Shown: one piece after another, positions 23,577 to 32,249 of the stretch | Layout: each line of letters starts with the position of its first letter | Numbering within the stretch: position 1 is the first letter of the stretch | Origin: Alphaproteobacteria bacterium UBA3612 | Lineage (GTDB): Bacteria > Pseudomonadota > Alphaproteobacteria > Sphingomonadales > Sphingomonadaceae | Reading direction: 5' to 3' | DNA: 64,000 nucleotides | NCBI GenBank assembly: GCA_002375465.1 | Contig: DFLT01000004.1 | Location: 62,001-126,000, forward strand | The notes under the pieces: generated by a model | Seen by the model: only the letters and a program-made list of their open reading frames with translations | The model's database searches: none | What the model was told of the DNA's origin: nothing | Position numbers and translations under genes: made by a program

Positions 23577-25010
23577 TTGTTTGAATCGCTTTCCGATCGC
23601 CTTGGCGGCGTTTTCGACAAGCTGCGCGGCCGTGGTGCCCTCAGCGAGGCGGACGTGCGTGCGGCCATGCGAGAGGTGCGCATCGCGCTTCTTGAGGCGG
23701 ATGTCGCCCTGCCGGTGGCCAAGGATTTCATCGACAAGGTAACGGCGCGCGCCATCGGTGCGGAGGTGACCAAGTCCGTCACGCCGGGCCAGCAGGTCGT
23801 GAAGATCGTTTCCGACGAACTGACCGCCATGCTGGGCGGCGATGCGGCGGAACTGGAAATCGGTGTTACGCCCCCCGCCGTCATTATGATGGTCGGCCTG
23901 CAGGGCTCCGGCAAAACGACTACCACGGCGAAGATTGCCCGCCGCCTGAGGACGAAGGACGGCAAGAAGGTCCTGATGGCGTCGCTCGACGTCAATCGCC
24001 CCGCCGCGCAGGAACAATTGCGCGTTCTGGGTGAGCAGGTCGAGGTTGCGACCCTGCCCATCATCGAGGGGCAGCAGCCGGTAGAGATCGCCCGACGCGC
24101 CCTGCAGTCGGCAAAGTTGCAGGGCTTCGATGTCCTGATGCTGGACACCGCCGGTCGCCTGCACGTCGATCAGGCACTGATGTCTGAAATGCAGGCGGTT
24201 AGTCAGGCCGCCAGTCCCGCCGAAACGCTGCTGGTCGTTGATGCGCTGACCGGTCAGGACGCCGTCAACGTCGCCAAGAGTTTTTCCGAGCAGGTGCCGC
24301 TGACGGGTACTGTGTTGACGCGAATGGACGGCGATGCGCGCGGGGGCGCGGCGCTCTCGATGCGCGCGGTGACGGGCAAGCCGATCAAGTTCATCGGTAC
24401 GGGCGAGAAGGTCGATGCACTCGATGCGTTCGATCCCTCGCGCGTTTCCGGCCGCATCCTGGGCATGGGCGACGTGGTCAGCCTGGTCGAGAAGGCTTCG
24501 GAGGCCGTGCAGGCCGACGAGGCGGAGGCCATGGCGAAGAAATTCGCCAAGGGCCAGTTCGACATGAACGACCTGCGCCAGCAGCTTAACCAGATGCAGC
24601 GCATGGGCGGCATGGGGGCGATGATGTCCATGATGCCGGGCCTCGGCAAGATGAAGCGGCAGGCGGAACAGTCGGGCGCCGACGACAATATGCTGAAGCG
24701 GATGGAGGCGATCATCCTTTCGATGACGCCGAAGGAACGCGCCGGGCCGCAGCTTTTAAACGCAAAGCGCAAAATTCGCATTGCCAATGGCGCCGGCACC
24801 ACTGTGCAAGAGGTGAATCGCCTCATCAAGATGCACAAGGAAATGTCCACCGCCATGAAGAAGATCAAGAAAATGGGTGGCCTTAAAGGCTTCGCGAAGA
24901 TGCTCGGCATGGGCGGCGGCGCAGGCGGCGACGGCATGCCGGATCTTGGCGCCCTGGGCGGCGGCAAGATGCCCAAATTGCCGCCCGGTTTCGACAAATT
25001 CGGCAAATGA
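23577..25010 (+). CDS. ffh: Signal recognition particle protein Ffh (SRP54)
   Basis: Ffh binds signal sequences and 4.5S RNA and targets nascent membrane proteins to FtsY. The product of about 477 residues has the N domain, the GTPase G domain (GLQGSGKTTTTAK, DTAGRLHVD, TGQD) and the Met-rich M domain (GMGAMMSMMPGLGKMKRQ). I chose the TTG at 23577 because it gives LFESLSDRLGGVFDKLRGRG, the usual N-terminus, with GGAG at 23561-23564; a GTG at 23517 lies before the terminator and is unlikely. It is followed by rpsP and rimM. Confidence 0.95.
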   Translation: MFESLSDRLGGVFDKLRGRGALSEADVRAAMREVRIALLEADVALPVAKDFIDKVTARAIGAEVTKSVTPGQQVVKIVSDELTAMLGGDAAELEIGVTPPAVIMMVGLQGSGKTTTTAKIARRLRTKDGKKVLMASLDVNRPAAQEQLRVLGEQVEVATLPIIEGQQPVEIARRALQSAKLQGFDVLMLDTAGRLHVDQALMSEMQAVSQAASPAETLLVVDALTGQDAVNVAKSFSEQVPLTGTVLTRMDGDARGGAALSMRAVTGKPIKFIGTGEKVDALDAFDPSRVSGRILGMGDVVSLVEKASEAVQADEAEAMAKKFAKGQFDMNDLRQQLNQMQRMGGMGAMMSMMPGLGKMKRQAEQSGADDNMLKRMEAIILSMTPKERAGPQLLNAKRKIRIANGAGTTVQEVNRLIKMHKEMSTAMKKIKKMGGLKGFAKMLGMGGGAGGDGMPDLGALGGGKMPKLPPGFDKFGK

Positions 25011-25083
25011 GGCGCCTTTGCTTCGCTTGCCTTCTCCACAACTCGCACCATCACAGACAAAATTGTAAATAAGGAATAATCAA

Positions 25084-25542
25084 ATGGCAGTCGTTATCCG
25101 TCTTTCCCGCGGCGGCGCAAAGAAGCGCCCCTTTTACCGTGTCGTCGTTGCCGACAAGCGCTCCCCGCGCGACGGCAAGTATCTTGAGCGCATCGGCAGC
25201 TACAACCCGCTTCTGCCGAAGCATTCGGATGAGCGCGTGAAGCTGGATACGGAGCGGGCCAAGCATTGGCTGTCCGTCGGCGCCGTGCCGTCCGATCGCG
25301 TCGCCCGCTTCCTGGAGGCGGAGGGCCTGATGAAGCGCGAAGCCCGCAACAACCCCAAGAAGGGTGAGCCTGGCGCGAACGCAAAGGCGCGTGCGGACGA
25401 AAAAGCCGAGAAGGCCGCTGCTGCCGAAGAGGCTGCCAAGGAAGCTGCCGCCGCCGAAGCTGAGGCTCCTGCCGAAGAAGCGCCCGCCGAAGAGGCACCT
25501 GCTGAGGAAGCGCCCGCGGAAGAGGCTGAAAAGTCCGAATAA
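25084..25542 (+). CDS. rpsP: 30S ribosomal protein S16 with long acidic C-terminal extension
   Basis: The first 85 residues are canonical S16 (AVVIRLSRGGAKKRPFYRVVVAD, GSYNPL). The 152-residue total exceeds the usual 80-90 because of a tail of Lys/Ala/Glu helices and four to five PAEEA repeats. Such tails occur in sphingomonad S16 proteins. S16 is an assembly protein of the small subunit. It lies between ffh and rimM. Confidence 0.97.
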   Translation: MAVVIRLSRGGAKKRPFYRVVVADKRSPRDGKYLERIGSYNPLLPKHSDERVKLDTERAKHWLSVGAVPSDRVARFLEAEGLMKREARNNPKKGEPGANAKARADEKAEKAAAAEEAAKEAAAAEAEAPAEEAPAEEAPAEEAPAEEAEKSE

Positions 25543-25547
25543 GCATC

Positions 25548-26039
25548 ATGACCGATCCTGCCCCCATCACGTTGGCGGCCATAACCGGCGCGCACGGCGT
25601 GCGGGGGGAGGTTCGGCTGAAGCTGTTCGCTGAGAGCGAAGCGGGGTTCCGCGCCTATGGTCGCTATCGCGCCGGGGAACGGGAACTCGTCCTCAAGAAC
25701 CTGAAGCGCGCGGGGAAAACGCTCGTCGCGCGCTTCGAGGGCGTTTCGACGCGGGAGGCGGCCGAGGCATTGCGGGGCACCGCGCTGACGGTTGACCGCG
25801 CTGCCCTGCCGCCGCTCGAGGAGGGCGAGATCTACGTCGCCGACCTAGTTGGCAGGCCCGTTGAGGCCGTCGACGGCACGAAGATGGGCCGTGTCCATGC
25901 CGTCGAGAATTACGGCGCGGGCGATATACTGGATATCGAGCTGGCAGACGGAAAACGCGTTATGCTGCCCTTCACTGCTGACGCGGTGCCATCGGTCGAT
26001 ACGGTCGTACGGATCGATCCGGCCTATTTGCCGAATTGA
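25548..26039 (+). CDS. rimM: 16S rRNA processing protein RimM
   Basis: RimM binds S19 and helps mature the 30S head. The 163-residue protein has the N-terminal barrel (ITGAHGVRGEVRLKLF) and PRC-like C-terminal domain (EIYVADLVGRPVEAVDG, LPFTADAVP). It starts five bases after rpsP. The usual next genes trmD and rplS are missing; a convergent HMG-CoA lyase gene follows instead. Confidence 0.96.
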   Translation: MTDPAPITLAAITGAHGVRGEVRLKLFAESEAGFRAYGRYRAGERELVLKNLKRAGKTLVARFEGVSTREAAEALRGTALTVDRAALPPLEEGEIYVADLVGRPVEAVDGTKMGRVHAVENYGAGDILDIELADGKRVMLPFTADAVPSVDTVVRIDPAYLPN

Positions 26040-26187
26040 AGCAGGAAAAGAGCGTCCCCTCGGCCAGCCGAAGAAGCCGCGTCGGGGTCTGCTGCGCCTC
26101 GTCGTCAGTGCCTGCGGCGCCGAGCTTACTCAGTATGAATCGCCGCCCGCGAAATTAATGTGTTCGGGGTCATGGGCAGCGAAGCCT

Positions 26188-27120
26188 TTACCCGCCCCAA
26201 CCTACGGGCAGGCCAGCGCGTGACACGACGCTGGGCAGGGGCTTGCCGATGACGCTGGTGAACCATTTGTTGACGGCAATGGCCTCGGCAAGGTCCATTC
26301 CGGTGTCGACGCCGCTCGTTTCCAGCAGATAGATCAGATCTTCGGTGGCTATATTCCCAGTCGCGTTTGGGGCAAAGGGGCATCCGCCAAGACCTCCCAG
26401 GGAAGAATCCAGTGTTCTGACGCCTGCGTCCCACGCCGCCCAGGCGTTGGCGATACCCATGCCGCGCGTATCGTGAAAATGCACCCTTAGCGGCAGGTCC
26501 GGCCCGATCGCCTCGCGCACGGCGCCGACCAGATGCGATACCTGCGCGGGGACGCCGACGCCGACCGTATCGGCCAGCGCGATTTCCTCCGCACCGGCCT
26601 CTGCCATTTCACGGGCGCAGCGAACCACGGTTTCCACCGGCACCGGCCCCTCAAACGGACAACCGAAGGCGGCGGAGATGGTGACTTGCGCAGTCAGGCC
26701 ATGCTCTTTTGCCAGACGGATCATATCGCGATTTTCGGCAATTCCTTCTGCAATGGTCTGCCCCTGGTTTTTCTGCCCGAAGGTATCCGAGGCAACGAGC
26801 ACACAACCGGCCTCGTCAACGCCGCGCTTGTTTCCTTCGCCCGCCGCAATGGCGCGCATGACCCCGCGCTTGTTCAGGCAAAGGCCGATATAGGACACGT
26901 CCTCGCGGTCGGGCAGGGCGGCGATCACCGCCTCTGCATCCGCCATTTGCGGTACACGCTTTGGATGAACGAAGCTGGCCACCTCTATGCGGCGCGCACC
27001 GGCATCGATCATGCGCGTGATCAGCGAAACCTTGTCCTCGGTCGAGATGATCTCAGGTTCGTTTTGCAGGCCGTCGCGGGCGCCGACTTCGACGATTTGG
27101 GCAGTAGCGGTGTTGGTCAT
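26188..27120 (-). CDS. Hydroxymethylglutaryl-CoA lyase
   Basis: This TIM-barrel enzyme splits HMG-CoA to acetyl-CoA and acetoacetate in leucine breakdown. The 310-residue sequence has VEVGARDGLQNE at the start, VHFHDTRGMGIAN with metal-binding histidines, and the active-site cysteine loop GLGGCPFAPNATGN. The rest of the leucine pathway is not in the window. Between rimM and this gene (26040-26187) I see nothing definite. Confidence 0.94.
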   Translation of the reverse strand: MTNTATAQIVEVGARDGLQNEPEIISTEDKVSLITRMIDAGARRIEVASFVHPKRVPQMADAEAVIAALPDREDVSYIGLCLNKRGVMRAIAAGEGNKRGVDEAGCVLVASDTFGQKNQGQTIAEGIAENRDMIRLAKEHGLTAQVTISAAFGCPFEGPVPVETVVRCAREMAEAGAEEIALADTVGVGVPAQVSHLVGAVREAIGPDLPLRVHFHDTRGMGIANAWAAWDAGVRTLDSSLGGLGGCPFAPNATGNIATEDLIYLLETSGVDTGMDLAEAIAVNKWFTSVIGKPLPSVVSRAGLPVGWGG

Positions 27121-27146
27121 AGGCTACATAATGGGGACCGTCGGCC

Positions 27147-28121
27147 CTAGTCGCAATGCTGTTTCGCAAAGGCGGCAGCGGCTCCATAGAGACCGGGTTC
27201 GGGATGTGTGATCAGTTTTACCGGCAGTTGTTCCATCATTGCCTGATAGCGTCCCTTTGCCACGAAGCGATGGCCAAAGCCGATATCGGCGAGCCTTTGC
27301 CCGATGCGAAGGCCGAGACCCCCGGCAATGACGACAGGGCCCGGTCCATGGCTGAGCGCCATATCGCCCGCGACCGCGCCGAGGCACATGCCGAAGCGGT
27401 CGAGGGCTGCAGCCGCAAGGCTGTTCGTGCCGGAAAGCGCAAGTGTCCACAGATCCTTGTCGTCGCCGGAGGGCATCGCTACCCCCTCCCGCTCCGAAAG
27501 CACTTCCATGATCGGGCGCAGGCCGGGGCCGGCGACGATGCGCTCCACACTGACGCGGTTGTGCTGCGCGCGAAGGCGTTCGAGCAGCCGGTCTTCAACG
27601 GCGTCCAATGGCGCGAAATCGACATGACCGCCCTCCGTCGGAAGAACGTGCGTGTGGCCATCGACGCGCAGTAACAGGGCGACGCCGAGGCCGGTTCCCG
27701 GACCGATAACGGTAACAATTCCGGTGGGGGGCAGCGGAACGTCGGGACCGCACAGATGGAGGAACTGGTCCTCTGGCGCCGCGCCGACGGCATGAGCGAC
27801 CGCCGCAAAATCGTTGATGAGCAAATGCCGGTCTACATCCAGCTTCTCCGCGATCAGACTTGGCCTGATAATCCATGGGTTATTGGTCATCTTGATCGTC
27901 TCGCCCCGCACCGGCGCAGCGATGGCGATCGCGGCGGCACGGGGCAGGTCGCCGCCGACATGATGCTGAAAGGCCTCCCACGCCATTTGCAGGCTGGCAT
28001 GATCGGCGGTGCGCATCTTCAGCGGCTCATCAAGATGTTCGACGCGTCCTTTTTCCACCTTGGCAAGCGCGAAGCGCGCATGCGTTCCGCCAATGTCTGC
28101 GACGACGATCCGTGTCGTCAC
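27147..28121 (-). CDS. glk: Glucokinase
   Basis: Glk phosphorylates glucose with ATP. The 324-residue sequence has VADIGGTHARFAL at the N-terminus (phosphate-1), LLINDFAAVAHAV with the catalytic Asp, VIGPGTGLGVALL and a LPTEGGHVDFAP zinc/sugar motif typical of bacterial glucokinases. The start is GTG at 28121, overlapping the edd stop codon in GTGA; longer frames would run into edd. It is the last gene of the zwf-pgl-edd-glk operon. Confidence 0.95.
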   Translation of the reverse strand: MTTRIVVADIGGTHARFALAKVEKGRVEHLDEPLKMRTADHASLQMAWEAFQHHVGGDLPRAAAIAIAAPVRGETIKMTNNPWIIRPSLIAEKLDVDRHLLINDFAAVAHAVGAAPEDQFLHLCGPDVPLPPTGIVTVIGPGTGLGVALLLRVDGHTHVLPTEGGHVDFAPLDAVEDRLLERLRAQHNRVSVERIVAGPGLRPIMEVLSEREGVAMPSGDDKDLWTLALSGTNSLAAAALDRFGMCLGAVAGDMALSHGPGPVVIAGGLGLRIGQRLADIGFGHRFVAKGRYQAMMEQLPVKLITHPEPGLYGAAAAFAKQHCD

Positions 28122-29932
28122 AGGCCCGCCTCGGCAAGCATGGCGGAGCCGCCCTTTTCCGCCTCGTCGGCATGGGCGCGCATGAGGGCATAGAGCTCCC
28201 GGCCCAGCCCATCGCGAGTGGCCGGGGGTTCGGCGAGCGGCCGTGCCGCCCACTCGTCTGCGTCGACAAGAGCCTCTATCGACCCGGTTTCGGCGCACAC
28301 GCGGACCACGTCACCGCCCCGCAAGCGCGCGAGCGGTCCGCCGCCCAGCGCCTCTGGACTCAGATGGATGGTTGCTGGGACCTTGCCGCTGGCACCCGAC
28401 ATGCGGCCATCGGTGAGGAGGGCGACGCGGTAACCGCGATCCTGCGCCACGCCCAAGGGTGGGGTCAGCTTGTGGAGTTCCGGCATTCCGTTGGCGCGCG
28501 GTCCCTGAAACCGCACGACCACGACGACATCCCGGTCCAGCCTGCCATCTGCAAAGGCGGCAATCACCGCCTCCTGCGTATCGAAAATCTGGGCTGGCGC
28601 CTCGATCGTCCATCTGTCCCGATCGACGGCGCTGGTTTTCATAATGGCGCGCCCCAGATTGCCTTTCATCAGGCGCATGCCGCCGTCCTTGGCAAAGGGG
28701 GTCGCGGCGGGCTTCAGCATGGCATCGTCGGCGCTTTGCGCAGGTGCCGGCTGCCAAGTCAGTTCGTCGTCTTCCATGGCGGGTTCCTGCGCGTAGGCGG
28801 ACAGGTCCGAATTCCACACCGTCATGACATCGCGGTGCAGATGGCCGCTGGCCAGCAATTCGCGAATGACGAACCCCATGCCGCCCGCACCGTGAAAGCT
28901 GTTCACATCGCCCGAACCGTTGGGATAGACCCGCGCCAGCAGCGGGGTCGCCCTGCTGAGTTCGTCCATATCCTGCCAATCGATGATGATCCCGGCGGCA
29001 CGCGCAATGGCCGGTATATGTATGGCGTGATTGGTGGATCCCCCCGTCGCCAGCAGGCCAACGGTGGCATTGACGATCGCCTTTTCATCGACGCAGCGGC
29101 CCAGCGGGCGGTAATCGTCGCTGTCGCGCCCTATGGCGGCAATCCGGTGCACGGCGGCGCGGGTCAGCTTTTGCCGCAACTTCGTACCGGGATTTACAAA
29201 GGCGGCGCCGGGAACGTGCAGCCCCATGACCTCCATCATCATCTGGTTCGAATTGGCGGTGCCGTAAAAGGTGCAAGTGCCCGCGCTGTGATACGAGGCG
29301 CTCTCTGCCTCCAGAAGTTCCTGTCGGCTTGCCTTCCCCTCCGCATATAGCTGGCGGACACGCTGTTTTTCCTTGTTGGGCAGGCCGGACGGCATCGGTC
29401 CGGCGGGCACCAGGATCGACGGCAGATGGCCAAAGCGAAGCGCACCGATCAGCAGACCGGGAACGATCTTGTCGCATATGCCCAGCAGCAGTACCGCTTC
29501 GTGCATGGCGTGGGACAGGCCGATGGTTGTCCCCATCGCGATATTGTCGCGGCTGAACAGCGACAGTTCCATGCCATCCTGGCCCTGGGTAACGCCGTCG
29601 CACATGGCTGGCACCCCGCCCGCGACCTGCGCGGTTGCGCCAACCTCTCGCGCCCAGACCTTTATCTGCTCGGGATAGCGGTAATAGGGGGCATGGGCCG
29701 ACAGCATGTCATTATAGGCGGTGATGATGCCGATATTCGGCGCCTGCGACGCGGCAATCGCCTGCTTGTCATCACCGGAACCGGCAAACCCGTGGGCCAG
29801 ATTGCCGCAACTGAGCGCAGAGCGGCGGATGCCCTCTTCTCGCTGGCGGTCGATCAGGTCGAGATAGCGTTGGCGTCCGGGCCTCGACCGCTCGATGATG
29901 CGCTGGGTGACGGCTTCGACGGTGGAATTCAT
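28118..29932 (-). CDS. edd: Phosphogluconate dehydratase (Entner-Doudoroff)
   Basis: Edd converts 6-phosphogluconate to 2-keto-3-deoxy-6-phosphogluconate with a 4Fe-4S cluster. The product of about 604 residues has the cluster and substrate motifs PAMCDGVTQGQDGMELS, GICDKIVPG, SAGTCTFYGTANSNQMMME and GLLATGGSTNHAIH. I prefer the ATG at 29932, six bases after GGAG; ATGs at 29935 and 29944 are alternatives and overlap pgl. Confidence 0.96.
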   Translation of the reverse strand: MNSTVEAVTQRIIERSRPGRQRYLDLIDRQREEGIRRSALSCGNLAHGFAGSGDDKQAIAASQAPNIGIITAYNDMLSAHAPYYRYPEQIKVWAREVGATAQVAGGVPAMCDGVTQGQDGMELSLFSRDNIAMGTTIGLSHAMHEAVLLLGICDKIVPGLLIGALRFGHLPSILVPAGPMPSGLPNKEKQRVRQLYAEGKASRQELLEAESASYHSAGTCTFYGTANSNQMMMEVMGLHVPGAAFVNPGTKLRQKLTRAAVHRIAAIGRDSDDYRPLGRCVDEKAIVNATVGLLATGGSTNHAIHIPAIARAAGIIIDWQDMDELSRATPLLARVYPNGSGDVNSFHGAGGMGFVIRELLASGHLHRDVMTVWNSDLSAYAQEPAMEDDELTWQPAPAQSADDAMLKPAATPFAKDGGMRLMKGNLGRAIMKTSAVDRDRWTIEAPAQIFDTQEAVIAAFADGRLDRDVVVVVRFQGPRANGMPELHKLTPPLGVAQDRGYRVALLTDGRMSGASGKVPATIHLSPEALGGGPLARLRGGDVVRVCAETGSIEALVDADEWAARPLAEPPATRDGLGRELYALMRAHADEAEKGGSAMLAEAGL

Positions 29933-30621
29933 CATGGGCTCCAATGGATGATGGGCTTAGTGCTGGCAAGCGCAGGGCCGACCGGATAGGCGCTGCGCTC
30001 TCCCTCCGCCAAGGCGTGCTCAAGTATCTGCCGCTTCGTTTGCCCTGTTATGGTCAGCATGATCGTCCCGGCCGAACGGATCGCGGAGCCTGTCAGAGTG
30101 ACGCGCTTTACCGGAGCCTCTGGGGGCAGGGGGTCGGGCGTAACTGTCATGACACGCTCCTTGGTCCGCAGCGCGGCCTGGCAGTCCGGGCCGGGGAGGA
30201 TGGAGGCGGTATGGCCATCCTCGCCAATGCCAAGCCATATCAGGTCAGGCGGCCATTCGAGCGCGGCGAGGCGGATTTCCGCGTCAGCCGCCGCTGCCAC
30301 CGGATCGAGATCGTCGCCGATAAGGGAGACGAGCGTCGCGCCGGTAGAGCCCAGGATCTTGTCGACCATTGCGAAGTTGGACAGCCTGTCGTCACGGGCT
30401 ACCAAGCGGTCGTCGCCGGGAAAGATTGTGACCTTCTCCCATGCGAGTGGCTTGTCCTTCAAACGCTCCATGACGGGGCGCGGCGTGCCGCCGCCCGGCA
30501 CGGCGACGACCGCAGATCCCTTGCGGGCCAGCGCGGCGGAAATAATGTCGCCCACCGCCGTCGCCGATGCCGATGCCATCGCCTCCGGGTCCGTATATTC
30601 ATGCCACACTGCGTCAGTCAT
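29932..30621 (-). CDS. pgl: 6-phosphogluconolactonase
   Basis: Pgl hydrolyses 6-phosphogluconolactone. The 229-residue protein belongs to the NagB/RpiA-like fold: AVPGGGTPRPVMERL, IFPGDDRLVARDDRLSNF and WLGIGEDGHTASILPG are the diagnostic blocks. It overlaps zwf by 8 bases upstream and edd by at least one base downstream, consistent with one polycistronic message. Confidence 0.94.
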   Translation of the reverse strand: MTDAVWHEYTDPEAMASASATAVGDIISAALARKGSAVVAVPGGGTPRPVMERLKDKPLAWEKVTIFPGDDRLVARDDRLSNFAMVDKILGSTGATLVSLIGDDLDPVAAAADAEIRLAALEWPPDLIWLGIGEDGHTASILPGPDCQAALRTKERVMTVTPDPLPPEAPVKRVTLTGSAIRSAGTIMLTITGQTKRQILEHALAEGERSAYPVGPALASTKPIIHWSP

Positions 30622-32053
30622 TCCACGAAACCCCGTCTCGTTCCGTCAAGGCGATGCCGGCGGATGGCCCCCAGCCGCCCGCACTGTAATGTTTCAATTC
30701 TACGCCGGATTTTTCCCGCGTTGCCCGGATATCGTCGATCCAGCGCCACTGCGCCTCGACCTCGTCGCGGCGCACGAACAGCGTTGGGTCGCCGTCTATC
30801 AGATCGAGAAGCAGGCGTTCATAGGCGATCCGGCGCGGGCGCGACTTGAAGGTCTCCGAAAGGCTGAGGTCCAGGGGTACCTGGCGCAGCGTAACCTCGC
30901 CGCGATCGAGACCCGGCTCCTTCGCCATGACGAGCAGCCTGACATATTCCTCTGGCTGCAGCCGGATGACCAGCCGGTTGGCGGTCAGCTTGGCTCCGCG
31001 CGACGCGAAGATCGAATGAGGGACGCATTTGAACTGGACGACGATTTCGGAACGCCGCTCCGCCAACCGCTTGCCTGTCCGCAAATAGAAGGGGACACCC
31101 TGCCAGCGCCAATTGTCGACATGTGCTCTGATCGCGGCGAACGTTTCCGTATCGGAGGCTTTCCCCAGATCATCCTCATATCCCGGAACCGAATTTCCAC
31201 CCGACGATCCGGGGCCGTACTGGCCGAACACCATTTCTGTATCCGCAACCGGGCGCAGCGCCCGCAGCACTTTCACCTTTTCGTCGCGAACGGCGGTCGC
31301 GTCGAAATCGGCGGGCGGCTCCATTGCTGTCAGCGCCAATAATTGCAGCATATGGTTCTGCACCATATCGCGCAGCGCGCCGGTATCGTCATAGAAGCCA
31401 CCGCGCCCCTCCAACCCGACCGTTTCCGCAATCGTTATCTGGATGTGGTCGATATTGGCCGCGTTCCACAGCGGCTCGAACATCATATTGGCAAAGCGCA
31501 GCGCCATCAGGTTCTGCACCGTTTCCTTGCCCAGATAATGGTCGATGCGGAATGTGTGGGCCTCATCAAAGGCGCGCGAGACCGACGCATTGATCTGCCG
31601 CGAGGTTTCCAGGTCGCTGCCGAGGGGCTTTTCCAGGCCGATGCGCGCGCCGTCAGCAATTCCCGCAGACTTTAGGCCGGCGATGGTCGGTTCAAAGAAC
31701 TGCGGCGCCGTCGAAAGGAATATGGAAAGGTCGCCGCCGCCACCGCCCACGGCGCGCGCAAGATCGTCGAACCCCTCCGGCGTGGTCACGTCCACAGGTA
31801 AATAGCTCAGCTGCGCCAGAAACCCGTCCATGACAGCGGGATCATAACGGTCCTCCGCTAGGTGGACTTCGATCGCGTCCTTTGCCTTGGCGCGGAATTC
31901 CTCGTCCGTCAGCTCGCTGCGGGCGGTGCCTACGATCGTCAGACCTGAGGGCAGCAACCCGTCCTTGTGCAGTGCATAAAGCGACGGCAGCAGCATCCGC
32001 TTGGCAAGATCACCGGTGGCACCGAACAGGATCAGGCTTGACTTGCGGCTCAT
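30614..32053 (-). CDS. zwf: Glucose-6-phosphate 1-dehydrogenase
   Basis: Zwf oxidises glucose-6-phosphate with NAD(P)+. The 479-residue sequence has the cofactor motif LFGATGDLAKRML, the EKP motif (GLEKPLGSD) and the active-site RIDHYLGKE. The ATG at 32053 is used; the preceding TTG is less likely. It is the first gene of the Entner-Doudoroff operon, divergent from the PEP-carboxylase-like gene. I see no convincing Shine-Dalgarno. Confidence 0.96.
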   Translation of the reverse strand: MSRKSSLILFGATGDLAKRMLLPSLYALHKDGLLPSGLTIVGTARSELTDEEFRAKAKDAIEVHLAEDRYDPAVMDGFLAQLSYLPVDVTTPEGFDDLARAVGGGGGDLSIFLSTAPQFFEPTIAGLKSAGIADGARIGLEKPLGSDLETSRQINASVSRAFDEAHTFRIDHYLGKETVQNLMALRFANMMFEPLWNAANIDHIQITIAETVGLEGRGGFYDDTGALRDMVQNHMLQLLALTAMEPPADFDATAVRDEKVKVLRALRPVADTEMVFGQYGPGSSGGNSVPGYEDDLGKASDTETFAAIRAHVDNWRWQGVPFYLRTGKRLAERRSEIVVQFKCVPHSIFASRGAKLTANRLVIRLQPEEYVRLLVMAKEPGLDRGEVTLRQVPLDLSLSETFKSRPRRIAYERLLLDLIDGDPTLFVRRDEVEAQWRWIDDIRATREKSGVELKHYSAGGWGPSAGIALTERDGVSWND

Positions 32054-32249
32054 CAATATGTGCTTTCGTCGCTGGCGGCTTCAGATGTGCTGGATGTGGG
32101 TCAATCGTTCCAGTTGTGGGCTTGTTCCTGCAAAACGCCACATCGCGCACAATGAAGTCAACGGTTGCAACTATGGCACACCAGTGCATGTACCGGACGG
32201 CGCCGGCGAACGGCCCCATCAACATGCGGCTAAGGGAATTGACAAGGAT

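Noticed and set aside
26040..26187. Remnant of trmD after rimM
   Set aside because: No frame in this stretch resembles the TrmD N-terminus.
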